This document shows positions 59,243-64,000 of a DNA stretch of 64,000 bases, in pieces. Within the stretch, counting starts at the first letter, position 1; each line of letters opens with the position of its first letter. The position numbers were made by a program, and so were the translations under genes. The stretch comes from Lysobacter sp. ISL-50 (lineage in GTDB: Bacteria; Pseudomonadota; Gammaproteobacteria; Xanthomonadales; Xanthomonadaceae), in contig NZ_JAGGRI010000016.1 in NCBI RefSeq assembly GCF_018612875.1, positions 1-64,000 on the forward strand. Direction: 5' to 3'. Under the pieces are notes generated by a model. It saw only the letters and a list, made by a program, of their open reading frames with translations, did not search any database and was not told the DNA's origin.

Positions 59243-60904
59243 GTGAATCCGCATTCCGCCTCTACGCCCGTGAAGTTCGTTCCGGCCCTGCTCGCACTGG
59301 CACTGGCCGCCGCCGTATCGCCCGCCCTCGCACAAAGCCATGGCCACGACCATGCACGCCCGGCCGACGCGACCGACGACCCGTTCAAGCCCGTCTACAT
59401 CGTGACCTCGCGCGCGACCTTCGACGCCGGCGTGCAGACGCTGGCCAAGAGCGCCAGCGGCGTCAGCAACCGCGCCGGCGACAAGCTGGTCATCGCCGAA
59501 CTCAAGACCCATCAGCTCACCGATGTCACCCGTCACGTGCACGAGAAGGAAAAACGCTGCGGCGGCTTCGTCGCCTTCGACAGCCGCGAAGAGGCGGAAG
59601 CCTTCGTGCGCAACGAGCGCAGCGTGGAGGCGATGAACAACAAGTTCGCGACCTACACCGTCGATAACCAGGCCACGGTCAACCCGTGGTTGAGCCAGGT
59701 CGCCGAGGCCAACATCCGCGGCACCATCAATCACCTGTCCACGCAGTATCCGAACCGTTACTACGCCTCCACCCACGGCCGCACGTCGGCGACCTGGATC
59801 AAGGACAACTGGCTCGCGCTGGCCAACGGCCGCAGCGATGTCAGCGCCGAGCTCTACACCGGCTGCACCAACTGCTCGACCCAGCCGTCGGCGATCCTGA
59901 CCATCCAGGGCAGCGAACTGCCGAACGAAGTGGTGGTGCTCGGCGCGCACCTGGACTCGATCTCCAGCAGCGGCAGCGGCGATGCGATGAACGCGCCGGG
60001 CGCCGACGACGATGCGTCGGGCATCGCGACCTTGACCGAAGTGGCGCGGGTGGCCCTGGCCAGCGGCTACAAGCCCAAGCGCACGATCAAGTTCATGGGC
60101 TATGCGGCGGAAGAAGTCGGCTTGCGCGGTTCCAACGCGATCGCCAACGATTTCAAGAACCGCGGCGTCAACGTGGTCGGCGTGCTGCAGCTGGACATGA
60201 CCAACTACCGCACCACCGGCCCGAACCCGGTGCGCCTGGTCACCGACTACTCCAACTCGGCGCTGCAACAGTTCCTGCGCGATCTGCACGCGACCTACCT
60301 CGGCGGCACCCTCGGCACCTACACCTGCGGCTACGGTTGTTCCGACCACGCGTCGTGGACCTCGGCGGGCTTCCCGGCGGCGATCTACTTCGAAGGCGGC
60401 ACTTCCAGCGGCGGCTATTCGCCGTACATCCATTCGCCGTCGGACACGATGGCCAACATGAGCAACTCGGCGGCCAACAGCGTGCCGTTCGCCAAGCTCG
60501 GCCTGGCCTTCCTCGGCGAGCTGGGCAAGACCGCCGGCACCGGCCCGGGACCGGGTCCGGGCACCCAGACCTACAGCAACGGCACCGATGTGACGATCAG
60601 CGACAACGCCACGGTGGACAGCCCGATCACGGTGTCGGGCCGCACCGGCAACGCGCCGACCAGCGCCAGCGTGTCGGTCAGCATCATCCACACCTACAAG
60701 GGCGATCTGAAGGTCGATCTGGTCGCGCCGGACGGTTCGCTCTACAACATCCACAATCGCACCGGCGGCAGCGCCGACAACGTCAGCGGCAGCTTCAACT
60801 TCAACTTGTCCAGCGAGCCGCTCAACGGCGTGTGGAAGCTGCGGGTCAACGACAACGCCAACGGCGACGTCGGCCGCATCGACACCTGGAGCATCACCTT
60901 CTGA
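59243..60904 (+). CDS. secreted M28 aminopeptidase with P domain
   Basis: Precursor of 553 residues. GTG start with GGAG eight bases upstream; signal peptide (FVPALLALALAAAVSPALAQ). A propeptide (about 33-145) is followed by a Vibrio/Aeromonas leucine aminopeptidase-like domain. Two-zinc site: His236 (GAHLDS), bridging Asp256 (PGADDDASG), catalytic Glu290 and ligand Glu291 (AAEEVGLRG), Asp318 (LQLDMTNY) and His397 (YIHSPSDT). A P domain (about 440-553, YSNGTDVTISDNATVDS to TWSITF) mixes features of the two P-domain types seen in the window. No PKD. Last of the peptidase island; it would complete digestion from N termini. Confidence 0.94.
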   Translation: MNPHSASTPVKFVPALLALALAAAVSPALAQSHGHDHARPADATDDPFKPVYIVTSRATFDAGVQTLAKSASGVSNRAGDKLVIAELKTHQLTDVTRHVHEKEKRCGGFVAFDSREEAEAFVRNERSVEAMNNKFATYTVDNQATVNPWLSQVAEANIRGTINHLSTQYPNRYYASTHGRTSATWIKDNWLALANGRSDVSAELYTGCTNCSTQPSAILTIQGSELPNEVVVLGAHLDSISSSGSGDAMNAPGADDDASGIATLTEVARVALASGYKPKRTIKFMGYAAEEVGLRGSNAIANDFKNRGVNVVGVLQLDMTNYRTTGPNPVRLVTDYSNSALQQFLRDLHATYLGGTLGTYTCGYGCSDHASWTSAGFPAAIYFEGGTSSGGYSPYIHSPSDTMANMSNSAANSVPFAKLGLAFLGELGKTAGTGPGPGPGTQTYSNGTDVTISDNATVDSPITVSGRTGNAPTSASVSVSIIHTYKGDLKVDLVAPDGSLYNIHNRTGGSADNVSGSFNFNLSSEPLNGVWKLRVNDNANGDVGRIDTWSITF

Positions 60905-60968
60905 TCGCGCCGGCGGGCCGCATCGATCGCGGCCCGCCTCGTGTGGCGCGCTTCGCGAAGACCTTCGC

Positions 60969-60996
60969 GACCCCGGCCCGGCCGGGGTTTTTTCTT
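60969..60996 (+). terminator. terminator of the M28 gene
   Basis: ACCCCGGCCCGGCCGGGG hairpin followed by TTTTTTCTT, about 65 bases after the stop. Confidence 0.88.
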
Positions 60997-61044
60997 GTCC
61001 GGCGCGCGGGCTTCGCGTCGCGGTCGAAGGCGCGCGCAAACGAC

Positions 61045-61071
61045 GAACCCCGGCCTGGGCCGGGGTTCGTG
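61045..61071. terminator. hairpin between convergent genes
   Basis: CGAACCCCGGCCTGGGCCGG then GGTTCG is a near-perfect palindrome between the convergent M28 and lipoprotein genes. It lacks a clear T-run on either strand. It could limit read-through toward or from the minus-strand lipoprotein gene. Confidence 0.5.
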
Positions 61072-61109
61072 TCGAATCTGACGAGCTGTCGGCCGCGGCC
61101 GCGCTCGCC

Positions 61110-61778
61110 TCAGCGCGTGCAGCTTTCGTCGGGCTCCAGCGCGGCGCGCTTGGCGATGCGCCAGTTGGTGACGTTGCCGAGCGCATCGGTTTCGAACGTC
61201 AGCTGGGTGTCCTTGCCGTCGGGCGGCGCGACCTGCAGGAAGGCGGCGCCTTCGAAGCTGGGATTGGGCACTTGCTTGACTTTGCCGGCGTAGGTCTTGT
61301 TGATCTCGTCGATGCTCATGCCGATGTGGCCGCCGCCGGGCGCCAGCGCCTTCGGGTCGTACACATCGATGCCGGCCAGGCCGTCGCTGCCCATCAGGAA
61401 GCCGTACTGGTGGGTGATCGCGCCGCGCACCGGATACAACAGGTAGCACTTGGCGTCGGGGCGCTGGCTGTTGTTGTCCTTCATCTCGCCGCCCCAGGCG
61501 CCGCGGATGGTGGGCGCGTCGCTGCCGAACTTGGCGCTGACGGTGCCGGCCTGCGCGCTGCCGTTGAAGCCGTCGTAGCCGATGGCGTCGTTGCGCAGCA
61601 CGCGCTCGGGCGGTTCGAGCGGATTGGGCGCGGCGGCGACGGGCTGGCTGGCGGGCGCCTTGCCGGTGTCGGTCTGCGCCGCGGAGGCGGACGGGGCGGG
61701 TTCGGCTGGCTTCTGGCAGGCCGCCAGCGTGCACAAGGTCAGGGCAGACACCGTCAGGGCCGGTACGAATCGACGCAT
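61110..61778 (-). CDS. lipoprotein, uncharacterised
   Basis: Protein of 222 residues. The ATG at 61778 is followed by a lipoprotein signal (VPALTVSALTLCTLAAC), with the lipid-bearing cysteine after LAA. A Pro/Ala-rich linker spans about 20-50. The folded part starts VLRNDAIGYDGFNGSAQAGT and includes GIDVYDPKALAPGGGHIGMS, then a segment with DEINKTY resembling the start of a SmpA/OmlA-like or META-type fold. No family is named with confidence. It ends ALEPDESCTR. Monocistronic by position. Confidence 0.75.
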   Translation of the reverse strand: MRRFVPALTVSALTLCTLAACQKPAEPAPSASAAQTDTGKAPASQPVAAAPNPLEPPERVLRNDAIGYDGFNGSAQAGTVSAKFGSDAPTIRGAWGGEMKDNNSQRPDAKCYLLYPVRGAITHQYGFLMGSDGLAGIDVYDPKALAPGGGHIGMSIDEINKTYAGKVKQVPNPSFEGAAFLQVAPPDGKDTQLTFETDALGNVTNWRIAKRAALEPDESCTR

Positions 61779-61975
61779 GAAGATCACCGCAACAGTAGGA
61801 CAAGCCCCTGATGCTAATCGATCGGGCGGCGCAGCAAAGGCGAATTGCTCAATCGATGTGCCGGCCAATGCGCGACCGCGTCGGCGAACCGGCGCACGGC
61901 CTGCAAGCCGTGCGCGGCGACACATCGTGGTTTGCCGATGGCGGCGACTGGCCGCGGCCGCGGCCGGCGGCGGCG

Positions 61976-62461
61976 TCAGAGCGCTTCGAAGCGGTTGGCT
62001 TCGACGTTCTTGCGGACCTTGGCCGGGTCCCAGATGCGCCCGTTCATGGCGATATACACGCCGGCCGGCAGCGACTGCACCGCGCCGACCGCGGTGCCGA
62101 TGTTGAACTCGGCGTCGGAGCCGCGAAAGCGCGCCGGATTGAGCGCGCCGGTCAGCACGATGGTCTTGTTCGGGATCGTGGCCAGTACCTTCGCGGTCTC
62201 GACCATGCTGTCGGTGCCGTGGGTGACCAGCACGTGCTGCGCGTCCTGGGCCGCGATCGCGGCGCGGATCAGCTCGCGGTCGCTGGCGGTGATGTGCAGC
62301 GAGTCCTTGCGGATGATCGGGATCACGCTGTAGCGGAAGGCCACGCCCAGCTCATCGAGAATGCGGCCGATCTGCGGTTCGCCGATCTGGTAGTCCGACT
62401 TGTCGTCGAAGTAGATCTTGTCGATGGTGCCGCCGGTGGTGACGATGCAGAGCTGATCCAT
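61976..62461 (-). CDS. short asparaginase-like protein
   Basis: Protein of 161 residues corresponding to the N-terminal half of type I/II L-asparaginases. TTGGTIDKIYFDD carries the first catalytic Thr in its TGGTI context, and VLVTHGTDSMVETAKVL is the second conserved motif (HGTD). NKTIVLTGALNPARFRGSDA follows. The C-terminal domain of full-length asparaginases is absent. This is not a local frameshift, because the ORF ends cleanly (NRFEAL) and such half-length proteins are a known family. Start ATG at 62461. Amide-hydrolase activity is possible but unproved. Confidence 0.87.
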   Translation of the reverse strand: MDQLCIVTTGGTIDKIYFDDKSDYQIGEPQIGRILDELGVAFRYSVIPIIRKDSLHITASDRELIRAAIAAQDAQHVLVTHGTDSMVETAKVLATIPNKTIVLTGALNPARFRGSDAEFNIGTAVGAVQSLPAGVYIAMNGRIWDPAKVRKNVEANRFEAL

Positions 62462-62601
62462 CTCGAGGGGTTCGCGTGTAGCTGGGGAGGACGGAATTAT
62501 AGGCCCGGCGGCGGCGCGGCCGGGCACCGCCGGCGTTACGCGCGTTGGCGGCGCGGCGGAGGCCGTGCGTTCGGGTATGGCGAAGCGGGGCGGTTCGCGG
62601 C

Positions 62602-62967
62602 TCAGGCTTTCTTGCCGAAACGCGCTTTCACCCCGGCCAGGTTGGCGGCGAAGATCACCACCAGCGCCAGCGTCAGTTCGATCCAGGCATAGCCGCGCTC
62701 GGCCGGCGACGACCAGGCCAGCATGACCCCGTGGCAGAACCAGAACAGCGCGAGCACGCCCGCCCAGTACGCGGCCAGGCGGCTGCGCAGGGCGACGCCG
62801 ACGGCCAGCAGCGCCGGCGGCGCCATGAACACGCTCAGGCCGGCGACCAGATGCCGGCCCGGCAGCACGTACCACAGGCCGAACAGCGCGGTCAGCGCCA
62901 GCAGCGCGGCCAGCAGCACCCAGTCCGCGCGCGGTCGCGGCGACCGGGCCGGCGCGGGCGCGTTCAA
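62602..62967 (-). CDS. DUF2069 membrane protein
   Basis: Protein of 121 residues with four transmembrane helices (WVLLAALLALTALFGLWYV; VFMAPPALLAVGVAL; YWAGVLALFWFCHGVML; WIELTLALVVIFAANLAGV). The FWFCHGVM segment is the DUF2069 signature. The only good start is TTG at 62967, overlapping the stop of the quinone reductase gene (TTGA), so it is translationally coupled to it. DUF2069 genes frequently follow wrbA in gammaproteobacteria. Confidence 0.85.
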   Translation of the reverse strand: MNAPAPARSPRPRADWVLLAALLALTALFGLWYVLPGRHLVAGLSVFMAPPALLAVGVALRSRLAAYWAGVLALFWFCHGVMLAWSSPAERGYAWIELTLALVVIFAANLAGVKARFGKKA

Positions 62968-63557
62968 CGGCTCACCTTGGCGGTCAGCTCGGCGACGCGG
63001 CGGCCGAGCGCGCGCGCGAGCGTGGCTTCGTCGTCGCTGAGCTGCGGATCGTCCTGGCTGCCGGCGACGTGGCTGGCGCCGTAGGGCGTGCCGCCGCCGC
63101 GGGTGTGGCTGAGCGCGGGCTCGGTGTAGGGAATGCCGACGATCACGCAGCCGTGGTGCAGCAGCGGGACCATCATCGTCAGCAGGGTCGATTCCTGGCC
63201 GCCGTGCTGGGTCGCGGTGGAGGTGAACACCGCCGCCGGCTTGCCGACCAGGGTGCCGCTGGCCCATTGCGCGCCCAGGCCGTCGAGCCAGTGCTTGACC
63301 GGCGCGGCCATGTTGCCGAAGCGGGTGGGGCTGCCGAGCACCAGGGCCGCGCATTCGCTCAGATCGCACGCTTGTACGTAGGGCGCGCCGTCCTCGGGCT
63401 CCGGCGGCGCCGCGGTCTGGGTCACCGTCGCCACCGGCGGCACGCTGCGCAGGCGCGCGCTGACCCCGGCGACTTCGCCGATCCCGCGCGCGATCTGCTT
63501 CGCCAGCCGCGCCACCGATCCGCCGCGGCTGTAGTAAAGCACCAGAACTTCGGTCAT
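62964..63557 (-). CDS. wrbA: NAD(P)H:quinone oxidoreductase, WrbA type
   Basis: Flavodoxin-like enzyme of 197 residues with AAAGGAG upstream of the ATG at 63557. FMN phosphate loop LVLYYSRGGSVARLA. SPTRFGNMAAPVKHWLDGLG and STATQHGGQESTLLTMM are characteristic of WrbA proteins, and a C-terminal GIPYTEPAL...GGGTPYGASHVAG completes the FMN site. It performs two-electron quinone reduction, which limits oxidative stress. It is coupled to the DUF2069 gene downstream. Confidence 0.92.
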   Translation of the reverse strand: MTEVLVLYYSRGGSVARLAKQIARGIGEVAGVSARLRSVPPVATVTQTAAPPEPEDGAPYVQACDLSECAALVLGSPTRFGNMAAPVKHWLDGLGAQWASGTLVGKPAAVFTSTATQHGGQESTLLTMMVPLLHHGCVIVGIPYTEPALSHTRGGGTPYGASHVAGSQDDPQLSDDEATLARALGRRVAELTAKVSR

Positions 63558-63803
63558 CGAATTCTCCTTTGCGCTGCGAAGGATAGAGGAATGCGGCGGG
63601 CGGGGCGGGCGGGCCTCGGTCCGACCCCGGCCCGAACGCATAGCGTTCGGGCGTTCGCGGACGCGCGAGCCGATGGCTCGCAAGCAGCGTCCGCTCACCC
63701 CGCTTGCGGGAGAAGGTGGCGCGAAGCGCCGGATGAGGGCGCACCGCCGAATCCGCATCCCCCATGAATACCGCCCCCACACCCATCGGTTAACCTGCCC
63801 CGG

Positions 63804-64000
63804 ATGGAACCACTGGACTCGATCTATCGCTGGAGCGAACGCGTGCGCGACCGCGCGCGCGTGGCGACCTTCTTTCGCTTTCTCAGCCGCCGCTTCCTCG
63901 ACGACAACCTGTTCCAGGCCGCCGGCGCGCTGTCCTACACCACCGTGTTCGCGCTGGTGCCGCTGTCGATGGTGGTGTTCGGCGTGTTGTCGGCGTTCCC
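63804..64000 (+). CDS. YihY/virulence factor BrkB family protein, 5' part only
   Basis: The frame starts at ATG 63804 (MEPLDSIYRWSERVRDRARV) and runs off the window end without a stop, so only about 65 residues are seen. FFRFLSRRFLDDNLFQAAGA then LSYTTVFALVPLSMVVFGVL is the N-terminal signature of YihY (formerly mis-called ribonuclease BN), with the start of the first transmembrane helix. Inner-membrane protein of unknown function. Divergent from wrbA. Confidence 0.88.
   Translation, partial: MEPLDSIYRWSERVRDRARVATFFRFLSRRFLDDNLFQAAGALSYTTVFALVPLSMVVFGVLSAF

Noticed and set aside
61976-62461. Truncated asparaginase pseudogene
   Set aside because: The frame is intact with a natural end, and half-length asparaginase-like proteins are known. 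No remnant of the second domain is found downstream.

Overview
The window is about 65-68% GC with strongly biased third codon positions. Gene content points to a gammaproteobacterium of the Xanthomonadaceae, most likely Lysobacter. The best single clue is a pair of secreted lysyl endopeptidases whose mature part closely matches the remembered sequence of Lysobacter Lys-C. Others are a dense set of secreted peptidases carrying PKD and P (proprotein-convertase) domains, a lipoprotein/effector pair of the Xanthomonadales type IV killing kind, and Xanthomonadales-style REP elements.

Layout. 1-2200: microsatellites and a secreted GH18-like/PKD/F5-8C protein. 2520-4498: prmC and prolyl aminopeptidase. 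4776-12671: a glycan locus (stand-alone beta-sandwich module protein, GT2, GT4, pyruvyl-transferase family, GT61, methyltransferase, galE), the first five genes overlapping or closely spaced. 12835-30453: mostly housekeeping (Nudix, 5'-3' exonuclease, nitroreductase, DUF1631, split pnt transhydrogenase genes, a sigma factor/DUF3619-like/DUF3106 operon, P460 cytochrome, AraC and MocR regulators, SufT), with a REP array at 20.2-20.7 kb.

30977-60904 is the accessory heart. It holds four S8 subtilases, a metzincin-like metalloprotease, two Lys-C type S1 proteases, an M14 carboxypeptidase and an M28 aminopeptidase, nearly all in one direction and most followed by a hairpin terminator. Seven of these nine enzymes end in a P domain finishing in (W)S/T-I/V-TF. 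Embedded among them are two ORFs that encode only an S8-type propeptide, one predicted secreted and one a lipoprotein. These could be stand-alone inhibitors or chaperones of the neighbouring subtilases. Two adjacent subtilases (40392 and 42277) are a tandem duplication that kept a two-palindrome upstream region and the terminator. A lower-GC trio (36.0-39.0 kb: lipoprotein, HExxH effector-like protein, coiled-coil membrane protein) looks like an interbacterial effector/immunity module inserted between subtilases. A TetR-controlled short-chain dehydrogenase cluster (44165-47440) interrupts the protease region.

61110-64000: a lipoprotein, a short asparaginase-like protein, DUF2069, WrbA-type quinone reductase, and the start of a YihY family gene cut by the window end. 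No tRNA, rRNA, CRISPR array, transposase or integrase was seen.
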